DNA of 58,191 nucleotides from Phytohabitans sp036906915 (GTDB lineage: Bacteria; Actinomycetota; Actinomycetes; Mycobacteriales; Micromonosporaceae), in assembly GCF_036906915.1 (NCBI RefSeq), contig NZ_JBAKHX010000050.1, positions 1 to 58,191 on the forward strand, in the 5' to 3' direction. The position numbers and the translations under genes are program-made. A model generated the notes under the pieces. The model worked only from the letters and a program-made list of their open reading frames with translations, did not search any database and was not told where the DNA came from. Shown here in pieces: positions 43,245 through 52,489 of this stretch. Position 1 is the first letter of the stretch. The number at the start of each line of letters is the position of its first letter.

Positions 43245-43733
43245 ATGGGCTCGACGGGGTTGCCGAGAGCCGAGGGTGAACGGCTCATCGGCGCCCTGGT
43301 ACCGCTGAAGGTCACGAGGCCGACTGGCCGGGCTCCGGCGCCGTTGCCGGCGTTGCCGCGGTTGAGCCTGCCGACCGATACCGACCCGGACGGTTTGGTG
43401 CTGGGGATGGCGCGGCTGGACCGATCCGGGCGGCTGTCCGCTCGGGAACTGCTGGGCGTGCTGGGTTGGCGGCCGGGTCACCGGGTCGACATCGGCGTGG
43501 TTGCCGGCGTGTTGGTGATCGCCTCAGCCACCGCGGGACTGCACGTCGTACGCGGCCGGGGCGAGCTGAGCGTGCCAGCCGCGGCCCGCCGCATGTGCGG
43601 CCTGCCACGCGGTGTGCCGGTGCTGCTGGTGGCCTCGCCCGCCCAGGCCGTGCTGGTGATCCACCCGGTCAAAGTCGTGGCCGGACTGCTTGCGGCGTAC
43701 CACACCGAGCTCGTCGACGGCGATCATGGCTGA
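43245..43733 (+). CDS. AbrB/MazE/SpoVT-like DNA-binding protein
   Basis: This 162-residue protein carries two swapped-hairpin-like segments: RLDRSGRLSARELLGVLGWRPGHRVDI and RGRGELSVPAAARRMCGLPRGVPVLLVAS. It precedes and overlaps the recombinase gene by eight bases, so the two are coupled. It probably controls or assists integration/excision (inference). Confidence 0.7.
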   Translation: MGSTGLPRAEGERLIGALVPLKVTRPTGRAPAPLPALPRLSLPTDTDPDGLVLGMARLDRSGRLSARELLGVLGWRPGHRVDIGVVAGVLVIASATAGLHVVRGRGELSVPAAARRMCGLPRGVPVLLVASPAQAVLVIHPVKVVAGLLAAYHTELVDGDHG

Positions 43734-44757
43734 CCCGGAGCGCGTCGCCGTCGCGCTGCGGATGCTCGCCGATCTCGGCGTCAGCGTGGCGGACCTGCGG
43801 GACGCGCAGCGGCCACCGGTGCCGACGGTCGCGGAGTACCTGCCTCAGGTGATGGCCGCGGCCGGGCCCGGCGCCCGCCGTACGTACGGCAGCTACTGGG
43901 ACCGGATCGCGGCGTTATGGGGCGACCGGCCGCTGGACGCCATCGCCGCCAGCGACATCGAGGCGCTCCAACATCAGGCCGCCGCCACCGCACGGCTACG
44001 GCGCAACGCTCGCGGCGGCCGACATGCCGGCGAGCACGTCGTTGCCGCGGTTCGGGCGATCTACAACCGGGCCATCGCCGACGGTCTGCTCGACCGTGCC
44101 GACAGTCCTGCCCATCGTGTGGGCAAACCCCGACGGCTGCCCAGCACCCGACGCGCCCTGACCCCCGACGAGCTGGAACAGATCAATGTGGCGGCCCGCA
44201 GCAGCGGCAACGACGTCGTCCTCGACGCGCTGCTGCTGCGGCTGCACACCGAGACCGCCTGCCGCCGCGGCGGCGCGCTCGCCCTGCGGCTGATCGACCT
44301 CGACGCGGATCGTGGCCTGGTCCGGCTCACCGAGAAGGGTGGCACGGTGCGCTGGCAACCGATCACCCAGGACCTGGCCGCCAGCCTGGCCGACCACGCC
44401 CGACAGCGCGGCGCGGTGCTGCCCACCGACGCCCTGCTGCGGTATCGCACCGGCCGACCGATCAGCTACCGACGCTACGACCACCTGTGGCAGCGCATCG
44501 GCACACACCTGCCGTGGGTCGCCGCCCAGCAGATCAGTACCCACTGGCTGCGCCACACCACGCTGACCTGGGTCGAACGCCACTTCGGCTACGGCATCGC
44601 CCGCGCCTACGCCGGTCACACGGACAGCACCGGCCCCGCCACCACCACCTACATCAAGGCCGATCTGCAAGCCGTGGCCACCGCCCTGGCCGCTATGACC
44701 GGCCAACCACACCCACTCGCCAACCCAACAGTTGATGTTCCGCCAGCAGCGGGTTGA
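43726..44757 (+). CDS. Tyrosine recombinase (phage-type integrase)
   Basis: This 343-residue recombinase has an N-terminal SAM-like core-binding domain (about 30-125) and a catalytic domain. Arg I is in TACRRGGALALRLIDLD, the beta-hairpin Lys in LTEKGGTVRW, H-x-x-R in HWLRHTTLTW, the second His in AYAGHT and the nucleophile Tyr in TTTYIKADL. It lies 0.6 kb from tRNA-Leu and points into the island, consistent with an integrative element using that tRNA. No second tRNA-like direct repeat was seen in the window. Confidence 0.88.
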   Translation: MADPERVAVALRMLADLGVSVADLRDAQRPPVPTVAEYLPQVMAAAGPGARRTYGSYWDRIAALWGDRPLDAIAASDIEALQHQAAATARLRRNARGGRHAGEHVVAAVRAIYNRAIADGLLDRADSPAHRVGKPRRLPSTRRALTPDELEQINVAARSSGNDVVLDALLLRLHTETACRRGGALALRLIDLDADRGLVRLTEKGGTVRWQPITQDLAASLADHARQRGAVLPTDALLRYRTGRPISYRRYDHLWQRIGTHLPWVAAQQISTHWLRHTTLTWVERHFGYGIARAYAGHTDSTGPATTTYIKADLQAVATALAAMTGQPHPLANPTVDVPPAAG

Positions 44758-45401
44758 CCGCGGCACGGCTGCCACCGCCCGCATGCCGCTGTCGCCCCCA
44801 GCCCGCCGTCCGATCCGCCGAAACCAACCTGGACCCCTTGATTGCGTGTCAACGATCCTCGGTCCGAAGTCGCGTCGTGCCGATGGTGAGAGGAAATCTG
44901 CAGGTCACCCCCGTTACCCCCCGCTGCGGCTCGCGTTGGACGCCTAGCCGGACTGCCTCCTGCGTGACCGCCTCACCGAACACTTCCTGACTATTGCCTG
45001 CCCCGCATGCCGGTCCGGGTGTGGCCCCGCAATTGACCAGCGACCAGCTGGCGCGGGTGCGGCGGCCAGCCCGTCTGCGGTGCCAGACGCGGCGCCGGCA
45101 GCGGCCAATGTCCATGGTGGAGACTGAACAATCGTTCCTCGGCACGACGGACAAATACGATCCCTGCTCGACTGCGGCAACGTGCTGATACTGGCGGTCG
45201 GCGACGATCGACTTGTCTTTCTCGCTATGGAGGATGGGCGTACCGTGCCGGTGTTCGCCTACTGTGCCGCGCTGCGGCGTCGCTGCGCATTTTCGCCGTT
45301 GGTCATGATCGGGTGGAGTGAGACTGCGGGGCGGTGGCGCCCATTGCAGGGGCTGCGATCCAGCCCAGCGGCCGGGCATCCCCAAACCAAGGAGGACGCT
45401 C
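44758..45401. other. Gene-poor stretch with possible coding remnants
   Basis: About 640 bp between the recombinase and the LVIVD gene. No ORF here has a ribosome site and a recognisable family. A frame near 44950-45120 contains EHFLTIACPACRSGCGP, a zinc-knuckle-like pattern, but lacks a start and may be the decayed 3' end of a mobile-element gene. GGAGGACG at the end of the region is the ribosome site of the next gene. Confidence 0.4.
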
Positions 45402-46778
45402 ATGAGGTTCCTGTCCCGATCGGTTCTCGCGGCGGTGTTTTCAGCCGTCCTGGTGGCTACGGCAGCGCCGGCCGCGAACGCCGACCACGCGACCGACCCG
45501 CACACCCGCAACATGCACGCCCTGGGCCACAGCCCGCACCCGGCCACGTTCCTCGGCGAGCCGGACGGTGTGCGGCACGTCAACTCCGATCTCGCCTTCT
45601 GGGGTGACCTGATTTTCCACGGCAACTACGACGGGTTCCGCATCATCAAGAACCTGCCAGGGCATCCATGGCAGATCGTTCACCAGCGCTGCAACGGCGA
45701 CCAGGGCGACATTTTCGTGTGGGACGACATCCTGGTCCGCTCGTGGAACTCGAAGAAGACCGTCGCCCGGGACTGCGACGGGCAGAGCGTCCCGGCCGGC
45801 TGGGAAGGGGTCCATGTCTTCGACATCAGCAACCTGAGGAACCCGGAGCTGGTCGCTGCGGTGTCCCTGCCCTGCGGCTCCCACACCCTCACCGGCGCTC
45901 GCGACGGCAGCCGGCTCATCGTCTACAGCAACAACTCCAGCAGCACTGGCTGTGTGGACGGCACCCGCGCCAACGACGATCCGGTCGGCGACTTCATCGA
46001 CGTCATTGAGGTGCCTTTGGTCAATCCGGCGGCTGCGAACCTGCTGCGGCGCGAGCCCCTGGCCGGCCCGCTGACGGATGTGCGGACCGGCTGCCACGAC
46101 GCCGGTCTGATCCTCGGCCGCGTCAACCTGCTGGCCTGCGCCAGCGCCGACGCCATCAACGTGTACGACGTCGGCGTCAACGCGACGCCTGGTGGAAGCC
46201 TGGCCGACCCGAGCTTCCTGTATGTGATCAGCGAACCGGGTGTGGGCCAGGCGGGCACCAATGGCCGGTGGCATTCCGCGTCGTTCGCCTGGGATGGCAA
46301 GGTCATCGTCGCCGGCTGGGAGCCGGGCGGCGGCTCGGAGCCCGAGTGTCAGAGCACCGACCCGGCGGTGGACAAGAGCGCGTTCTTCTACGACGCCCGC
46401 ACCGGCGCCAAGCTCGGCCAGTGGACCCTGCCTCGCCCGCAGGACGGCGAAGCGGAGAACTGCACGATCCACAACTACAACGTCGTACCGCTGCGCAGCG
46501 GCCGATACGTGCTGGTAAGCGGCAACTACCAGGCCGGCACATGGATTACCGACTTCACCGATCCGGCCGGCCCGGTAACGCTCGGCTGGTCTGACCCGCC
46601 GGCCATTACCCCACCCGATTTGGGTGGTGCCTGGTCCTCGTACTGGTACAACAACTTCCTCTACGAAAGCTCGATCACCGAAGGCGTCAACGTCTACCGG
46701 TTCAGCAGCGGTGCGCTGGCAAGCGCGATCCGGTTGCCGTACCTAAACCCGCAGACCCAATCATTCTCGTTGCGGTAG
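45402..46778 (+). CDS. Secreted LVIVD-repeat beta-propeller protein
   Basis: This 458-residue protein has a Sec signal peptide (about 1-27, ANA) and repeated propeller blades of the LVIVD type (VHVFDISNLRNPELVAAVSLPCG, INVYDVGVNATPGGSLADP, WITDFTDPAGPVTLGW, VNVYRFSSGA). Several His residues cluster near the mature N-terminus (HATDPHTRNMHALGHSPH), a possible metal site. Six to seven blades are likely. It has AAGGAGG before ATG. The function is unknown. It converges with the tyrosinase-VWA gene across a shared hairpin. Confidence 0.78.
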   Translation: MRFLSRSVLAAVFSAVLVATAAPAANADHATDPHTRNMHALGHSPHPATFLGEPDGVRHVNSDLAFWGDLIFHGNYDGFRIIKNLPGHPWQIVHQRCNGDQGDIFVWDDILVRSWNSKKTVARDCDGQSVPAGWEGVHVFDISNLRNPELVAAVSLPCGSHTLTGARDGSRLIVYSNNSSSTGCVDGTRANDDPVGDFIDVIEVPLVNPAAANLLRREPLAGPLTDVRTGCHDAGLILGRVNLLACASADAINVYDVGVNATPGGSLADPSFLYVISEPGVGQAGTNGRWHSASFAWDGKVIVAGWEPGGGSEPECQSTDPAVDKSAFFYDARTGAKLGQWTLPRPQDGEAENCTIHNYNVVPLRSGRYVLVSGNYQAGTWITDFTDPAGPVTLGWSDPPAITPPDLGGAWSSYWYNNFLYESSITEGVNVYRFSSGALASAIRLPYLNPQTQSFSLR

Positions 46779-46802
46779 ACCTACGCAGTGCGCTGTCGTT
46801 GT

Positions 46803-46821
46803 GGGCCGCCAACGGCGGCCC
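46803..46821. terminator. Bidirectional hairpin between convergent genes
   Basis: GGGCCGCC-AAC-GGCGGCCC is a perfect 8-bp GC stem, located 24 bases after the LVIVD stop and 31 bases before the end of the tyrosinase-VWA gene. Confidence 0.65.
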
Positions 46822-46852
46822 GCCACAGCTTGTCCGATGTGGACCTCAAGGT

Positions 46853-49834
46853 CTAGTCGCGGCCACCGCCGTGGTCGTGTTCCTCGGCTTCGCGCTCGTC
46901 GCCATCGTGGTGCTCGTCCGTGTGCCCGTGTCCGGGCCCGTGTGCGTCCGCGGGCGAGGTGGGAATGACGCGGCCGTCGTCGGCGATGGATGGGAACATC
47001 ATCCAGCCGGGGTCGTCGTGGCCCGTCATCTCCAGGCGCATCCGCTCGGCCCGTGCGGCGGCGTCCGCACGCTCCTGCGCTGAGGGCCAGGTGATCTCGG
47101 GGTCACGGCGCCGCTCCACGAGGTCGTCCAGGCGCCATTCGTCAGGCGCCGGCTGGTCGGCTGCCATACCACGCAGCCTATCCCGGTCGACGTCCTTCGG
47201 CCGTGGTTCTTCCTCGTTGGTGGAGGGGCGTCCGACGAACGTGCCGGCTGTGTGGACGCTCTCTCGGGTGAAGTACGAGCCGTAGGTCGTGACGCCTTCG
47301 GCCCGGACCCGGGCGGTGTAGATGCCGGCGTCCGACGCGACAAACGTGGCGTCGTATGTGCCCGAGCCCTGGTCTGAGAGGGACAGTACGGCGGTGGTGC
47401 CGTCGGGTTGGGTGAGGTCGGCCCCGACTCGGGCGTTGCCGCCGAAGGGCACGTCGTACTCCCGAAGGTGCGCCACGAGCGACACCTGGGCGCCCGGAGC
47501 GGCGGAGTCCTGCTTCGTCAGGACGTCGAAGCGGAGGTTTGACCGGGTGTGGACGACGGTGGAGTAGGGCAGCTTCTTGGTTTGGTGGAGCAGCGCCAGG
47601 GCCTCGGCGTCGAGGAGATCCTCGCGTTGCGCCAGGAGCCTGCGGATCTCTTCCTCTCTGCGCACGCGGGTGATGATGTGCCACGTACCGGCGTGCGAGC
47701 CGTCCGGACTGGCCGGCAGCGCCGGTAGGTCGATTCGGTAGAAGGCGACGTAGGGCTGGAGCTGATAGTCGATGTTCGGCTCGGCGGCGGCCATCGCCGG
47801 GTCGATCTCGGTGCCGTCGGGAGTGCGCACCAGTACTTCCACGAACGGGGACATGGGCGTGAGGATGATGACGTCGATCGAGACGTCGGCCTCAGTGACG
47901 TGGAACGGCGTGACGTCTTCGCTGCCGATCAGCAGGAGGTTCTGCGGATCCAGGATGACGTCGGCAGCTGTCACCCCCGCGAGGATCTGCACGAAGTACT
48001 TCGTCAGCAGGTAGCGCTCCTGGGCACTGCCGAGCAGGCCGGTGACGACGAACGAGCCGCGGGTGTTGTGAGCGATCGCGAGCAGGGTTTCGTCGCTGAC
48101 CTGGCCGGGCAGGCCGAAGCCGACCGCGTAGGTACGGCTCGTGATCGTTCCCGCCGGCAACTCCTCGACAAAGGGATGCACGTTCTGGTTGCCGTCGGTG
48201 AGCACGACCAGGGAGCGGTTGGGATGGGAGGCGCCGGCGAGCAACGTTGCGCCGTCTTGCATGCCGAGCCCGATACCGGTGAGGTTGCGTGGGTCGAGGC
48301 CGGGGCCGGTAAGGGTCGTTCCCAGTCCAGTGGACTGGGTGGTCAATGGCAGCAGGATCTCGGTGACGTCGTCGAAGCTGACGACGCCGATCTCGTCGCT
48401 CGGGCGCAGCAGGCTGTGGAACACCGACACCGCTTCCTTGAGTAGCCCGGTGCGGGTACTGGTGCCGCCAGCGGGGGCGATCATGCTTCCGGACCGATCG
48501 AGTACGAGGACCACGGTGTTCTCGTCGCGCGGGGTGACGGCGGCTGTGAGCGAGATGGTCCAGGTGCCGAGTATGACCTCGCCGCCCTCGGTCGGCGCGT
48601 AGTAGCCCTCTGGGTCGATCAGGAACGCCTCGATGGTCGCGCTGGAGGTTTGCGAGGCTGGGCCGTTGGCGGCGAACTGGAACCAGACCAGGCCGGTGAC
48701 CGAGTCGGCTACCAGGTCGGGCTCGACGATCAGTTGCGGTCCGGATGGTGTGAGGCCGAAGTTTCCGGTCGGTGGGGCGGTGACGCGGAAGCGGACCTGC
48801 CGGCAGGTGCGGATGTCGAAGCGGACGGCGCGGTACTGGGTCAATCCTTGCGGCACGTTGCCGAAATCGAGGGCGCTGCCGGTCGCGAGGCTGATTTCCG
48901 GCCGGTCGCTCTGGTACCAGACGCTGGTGCCGTGGATGGCGTGCCCGTTGAGGAGCTGGTTCGGCGTCGCGGTGCCCACCCATGGAGCTGGGTCGCCGGG
49001 CCGTGCGTAGATGAGGGTGTCGTTTGGGCCGTGGCCGGCGAAGCCGTTGTTGTGTACGTACTTCGGCAGTGCTGGGTTGATGTCCTGCCACAGTGTCCAC
49101 ATGCGATCGATCTGGGCGTGGTGCATCCAGAACACCGGATCGTTCGGCGAGCTGGCGGTGATCATGTTTCCGCCGGCCCATCGGTGGACGAGGTTGTGCA
49201 GGTCCTCCGAGCGTGCCCGCAGCGTCGTATAGGCGGCCGAGGTGAGGGCTTGGCGGAAAGATGTTCCGGTGCCTGTCACGACCGTGTTGTTTTGGGGTAG
49301 TGCTGGCGCGTCGGTTCGTTCGGCGAAGGCGCGCCGGAAGACGCGCGGCTCGGTCGGGGTATCGGTGACGACGATCGACCATGCCTCCGGGTCGAACGGG
49401 TGGGGATACGGCGTAGCCGCGCCGGACTGGCGTAGCACACGATCGCCGGAGGCGTCGGTGCCGTCCACGCCGATGAAGGCGTGGATGAACGGCCAGCCGA
49501 CCGAGCCGGCGGACTGAGCGCGGGTCCAATCCCAGTAGGGGATGGTCACGTTCGGCCGGATGCTGCGCAGGTCCTCCTCGAAGCGATACAGCAGCTCGCG
49601 GTGCCAGGGGAAGAACGCCGAGTCGAAGTGTCCCCAGCCCGGATTGAGCACCGTGCCGGTAGGGCTGATTTGCGCCTCATCCATCGCCGACCGGTGGATC
49701 TCGACGTAGTCGTCGTACCGGCTCTGCGCACCCGGATGCAGGACGCTGTCGCGCGCCTTGAGTCCGTTGATCGCCGCGATGAACTCTGCCATCTCCGTCG
49801 GCGTGAGGTCCTTGACGTTTTTGCGACACCGCAC
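46853..49834 (-). CDS. Tyrosinase-VWA fusion protein with His-rich tail
   Basis: This 993-residue protein has an N-terminal type-3 copper (tyrosinase/polyphenol oxidase) domain (about 1-330). CuA ligands are H47 (EIHRS), H69 (WGHFDS) and H78 (PWHRE). CuB ligands are H213 and H217 (LHNLVHRW) and H238/H239 (FWMHHAQID). A beta-rich linker leads to a VWA domain (about 438-620) with an intact MIDAS start (DRSGSM, D446). Ig-like/beta-sandwich segments follow to about 860, then a charged tail ending in a His/Asp/Glu-rich stretch (HGPGHGHTDEHHDGD). No signal peptide is seen. GTG start after GGAGGCGG. It lies in a copper-handling island, which fits a copper enzyme. The fusion is unusual. Confidence 0.85.
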   Translation of the reverse strand: MRCRKNVKDLTPTEMAEFIAAINGLKARDSVLHPGAQSRYDDYVEIHRSAMDEAQISPTGTVLNPGWGHFDSAFFPWHRELLYRFEEDLRSIRPNVTIPYWDWTRAQSAGSVGWPFIHAFIGVDGTDASGDRVLRQSGAATPYPHPFDPEAWSIVVTDTPTEPRVFRRAFAERTDAPALPQNNTVVTGTGTSFRQALTSAAYTTLRARSEDLHNLVHRWAGGNMITASSPNDPVFWMHHAQIDRMWTLWQDINPALPKYVHNNGFAGHGPNDTLIYARPGDPAPWVGTATPNQLLNGHAIHGTSVWYQSDRPEISLATGSALDFGNVPQGLTQYRAVRFDIRTCRQVRFRVTAPPTGNFGLTPSGPQLIVEPDLVADSVTGLVWFQFAANGPASQTSSATIEAFLIDPEGYYAPTEGGEVILGTWTISLTAAVTPRDENTVVLVLDRSGSMIAPAGGTSTRTGLLKEAVSVFHSLLRPSDEIGVVSFDDVTEILLPLTTQSTGLGTTLTGPGLDPRNLTGIGLGMQDGATLLAGASHPNRSLVVLTDGNQNVHPFVEELPAGTITSRTYAVGFGLPGQVSDETLLAIAHNTRGSFVVTGLLGSAQERYLLTKYFVQILAGVTAADVILDPQNLLLIGSEDVTPFHVTEADVSIDVIILTPMSPFVEVLVRTPDGTEIDPAMAAAEPNIDYQLQPYVAFYRIDLPALPASPDGSHAGTWHIITRVRREEEIRRLLAQREDLLDAEALALLHQTKKLPYSTVVHTRSNLRFDVLTKQDSAAPGAQVSLVAHLREYDVPFGGNARVGADLTQPDGTTAVLSLSDQGSGTYDATFVASDAGIYTARVRAEGVTTYGSYFTRESVHTAGTFVGRPSTNEEEPRPKDVDRDRLRGMAADQPAPDEWRLDDLVERRRDPEITWPSAQERADAAARAERMRLEMTGHDDPGWMMFPSIADDGRVIPTSPADAHGPGHGHTDEHHDGDEREAEEHDHGGGRD

Positions 49835-50053
49835 GGCCGCCTCCTTGACGCTCGAGATCGCGTCTGGCGCGCACGAGAATCTTTAAGCGCGTTGGCCCTC
49901 GTCGCGTTGGCCAGCAGGACCAGTATGAGACCGCCGAGTAGATCAGTCTGGCATTCACGCGTGATGCATACGGAAGGATGACGAGGACCCAGCTGCTGCG
50001 CCTCCGCCGGCAAACAATGTCCGCCACAGCATGAGGTCGCTCGCTCACTCGGC

Positions 50054-51061
50054 CTACAGCATCGACATGTGGACGTGGTCGGTGTGGCTTTTCGGGCCGG
50101 TGTAGGCACTCCAACCAACGGCGGGGAACCAAACCTGCCGATACCAGATGACGTAGAGGATGCCGAGCCGGTCGGCGTTGCGGACCAGGAAGAGGTTGTT
50201 GCCATACACCTTCTGGTCCTGGTTGGCGGCCGGTGCGAACCCAATGTTGAGCAGCGACCAGTCGCAGGCGCGGCCCTTGGGGTGCTCATAGGGGCCACCG
50301 GGCCGGTAGCAGTAGACGTACCGGGTGAACCCGGCTTTGCGGGCCTCGGTGTAGGCGTTCGGAGTGCGGGGGGTGATGCAGCCGGACGTGGTGGGGTCGT
50401 CCTTGCTGCACGACTCGTCGGGCCAGTCGCCGTCGGCGGTGCGTGGTGCTGCCTTCGCGACCGGCGAGGTCGCTGCCACCAGGCCACCGGTGAGACTTTG
50501 GCGGCCGACCACGGCGAGGGCTTTCTCTGCCTCTCGCTTTTCTTTGGCCATGACGGCGAGGTGCTTTTCCTGGTGACGCACTTCGGCGGTCAGGGCGCCC
50601 TGGGCGCGGGTGAGCCGATCACGCGCTTCGGACAGCGCTTTGAGTTTCTGGTCGTTGACCATGTTCAGCTCGTCCAGCGCTGCGGCGCGTCGCAGGAAAC
50701 GCCTCGGGGGAGGCGCTGTTGAGCAGAAGGCCGGCGGCGCTGACCCGGCCGTTGCGGTACGCCTGTGCGGCGATCTGCCCAACCTCGGGTGCGAGTTCGT
50801 CAATGCGAGCCTGCGCCTGACTGGCCTCCACCTGCAGCTGTAGTTGCTTGCGTTGCGAGGTCTGCAGGGCGGCCTTGGCCTTCAGATAGCCCTTGCCGGC
50901 CTCGTCGAGGACTTTGCCGAGCAGCGGGTCGCCATCCTCTTGCGGGGTGGTGGAGCCGCCACCTGGTTGGGCGAAGGCCGGGGTGACCGGTGCCGCCAGC
51001 ACGGCCGCAGCCGTTAGCAGCGCAACGGCAGACATGCGCCAGCGGCGCGGGATGCCGTCAT
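50054..51061 (-). pseudogene. Frameshifted secreted coiled-coil/M15-like wall hydrolase
   Basis: The pieces form one protein: signal peptide, a long coiled coil, and a C-terminal domain with H-P-K-G-R-A-C-D and DHVHMS, which fits the HxxGxAxD...HxH zinc pattern of M15-type peptidases. Two lesions break it. One extra base in the TTT run at 50697-50699 shifts EAF-LRRAAALDEL out of frame. One missing base near 51048 separates the ribosome-site-linked ATG (51061) from the rest of the signal peptide. Restoring both gives a normal basic n-region and a continuous coiled coil. A c-di-AMP riboswitch precedes it. Sequencing error is the alternative. Confidence 0.75.
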
Positions 51062-51069
51062 ACGTGTTC

Positions 51070-51200
51070 CTCCCGTCGGTGCCGACCGGTTTAGCTGACG
51101 GGTTCGGGACGGAACAACCCCTACCGCCGTTGGCGGATTCACCCCACTTACCTGGTTCCCCGGCTCACCCGCGAAACGGGCGATTAGGCAGCTGAACCAC
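51070..51200 (-). ncRNA. c-di-AMP riboswitch (ydaO-yuaA class)
   Basis: On the minus strand the leader contains the class's conserved blocks in order: an AATCGCCCG region, GGGTGAGCCGGGGAACCA, GTGGGGTGAATCCGCC, TAGGGGTTGTTCCGTCCCGA, ACCCGTCAGCTAAACC, then a closing stem before GGGAGGA. In actinobacteria this switch controls cell-wall hydrolase genes such as rpf and nlpC, which fits the hydrolase downstream. It is an OFF switch when c-di-AMP is high (known). Confidence 0.87.
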
Positions 51201-51404
51201 CGGCGATGTCGAACCATGCGCCGAGGGTCATTGACCGCGGGACAGATTACCCAAGATCGAATGGGCCGACCAGCCCTCCATCAGGGCAAATGGCGTTACG
51301 GGACAGGCGCGTTGCGTGACCCTGGTGGAGAATCCGCAGGTCAGTGCGTTGCCCGGGATCCGCCGCCGGCTCGTCCTTTCGCCTAAGCTGGATAGGAGTC
51401 GGCG

Positions 51405-52070
51405 GTGCCGGGGGTGACGGGGATGAGCGGGACCGGGTCGGCGGGTCGGCAGGAACGGCTGCGTCGCTACTGGGACAAGAGCGCCCCTTCCTATGACCGG
51501 CAGATCGCCATGTTCGACCGGCGCTTGTTTGGCGACAGCCGCGAGTGGGTGTGCTCGCGGGCAACGGGCGACGTACTCGAGGTGGCCATCGGGACCGGCC
51601 TCAACCTGCCGCACTACCCGGCCGCCGCGCGGCTGACCGGGGTGGAGTGGAGCCCGGCGATGCTGGACCGGGCGCGCCGGCGGGCGGAAGACCTGCGCCG
51701 GCCGGCGGACCTGCGCCTCGGCGACGCGCAGGCGCTCGAGCTACCGGACGACGCCTTCGACGCGGTGGTCTGCACGTTCGGACTGTGCGCGATACCCGAC
51801 GATCGGCGTGCGGTGCAGGAGATGGTCAGGGTGCTGCGCTCAGGTGGCCTGCTGCTGTTGGCTGACCACGTCGAAGCGGGTCCGCGGCTCGCCCGTGCGG
51901 TGCAGCGGCTGATCGAGGTCGTCAGTGTTCCGGTGGGGGGCGAGCATTTCCGGCGCCGTCCGATCCGGCACGTGCAGGAGGCGGGCCTGGTCGTGGAGGC
52001 GCATGACCGGTTCAAGCTCGGCATCGTCGAGCGCCTGGCCGCGCGTAAGCCACAGGTACAGGCGGCGTGA
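51405..52070 (+). CDS. Class I SAM-dependent methyltransferase (UbiE/PmtA-like)
   Basis: This 221-residue methyltransferase has the SAM motif I VLEVAIGTGLNLPHY, acidic end of beta-2 (GVEWSPAML), GDAQALELPDDAFD and the motif III region VLRSGGLLLLADHVEAG. It resembles menaquinone/phospholipid N-methyltransferases. The GTG start at 51405 has AGGAG upstream; a downstream ATG at 51423 (MSGTGS) is also possible. It lies just before the copper-response genes, and its substrate is unknown. Confidence 0.8.
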   Translation: MPGVTGMSGTGSAGRQERLRRYWDKSAPSYDRQIAMFDRRLFGDSREWVCSRATGDVLEVAIGTGLNLPHYPAAARLTGVEWSPAMLDRARRRAEDLRRPADLRLGDAQALELPDDAFDAVVCTFGLCAIPDDRRAVQEMVRVLRSGGLLLLADHVEAGPRLARAVQRLIEVVSVPVGGEHFRRRPIRHVQEAGLVVEAHDRFKLGIVERLAARKPQVQAA

Positions 52071-52123
52071 CGGCACGGATGGCGTGCTCCTATGCTGGTT
52101 AGTTGTTGCGGTGGGAGGTGGGG

Positions 52124-52489
52124 ATGCGGGGGTTCGGCGAGTTGGAGGCCGCGATCATGGACCGGTTGTGGGTGCGCGGTGAGCCGACAACAGTGCGGGA
52201 GGTGCTCGATGACCTGCGGCCGGAGCGGGACCTGGCGTACAACACCGTCCTGACGGTCGTGGACAACTTGTTCAAGAAGGGCTGGCTACGCCGGGAGCGC
52301 GCCGGCCGGGCGCACCGGTTCCAGCCGACCGCGTCGCGGGAGGAGTACGGAGCACGGCTGTTGCGTGACGCTCTGGACGAGGCGGGTGATCCTGCCGAGG
52401 CCCTGGTCAGGTTCGTGGGGCGGATGACCGCGGACGAGGCCGCGGCGCTGCGCCGGGCTCTGCAGGCGCATGAACGGGGCGCGGCGTAG
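52124..52489 (+). CDS. BlaI/MecI/CopY-family repressor
   Basis: This 121-residue winged-helix repressor has GELEAAIMDRLWVRGEPTTVREVLDDL and NTVLTVVDNLFKKGWLRRER, the family's recognition helix and wing. Start ATG 52124 follows GGGAGGTGGGG. A TATGCT -10 lies at 52091-52096. Paired with an M56 membrane protease, as in blaI-blaR1. In actinobacteria such pairs sit beside copper genes, and copper-controlled derepression is the likely role. The candidate operator is at 53523-53541. Confidence 0.88.
   Translation: MRGFGELEAAIMDRLWVRGEPTTVREVLDDLRPERDLAYNTVLTVVDNLFKKGWLRRERAGRAHRFQPTASREEYGARLLRDALDEAGDPAEALVRFVGRMTADEAAALRRALQAHERGAA

Noticed and set aside
43041..44757. Possible attR copy of the tRNA-Leu 3' end within the island
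   Set aside because: I looked for a second copy of the T-arm/acceptor sequence to the right and saw none; the far end is probably outside the window. The search was by eye only.
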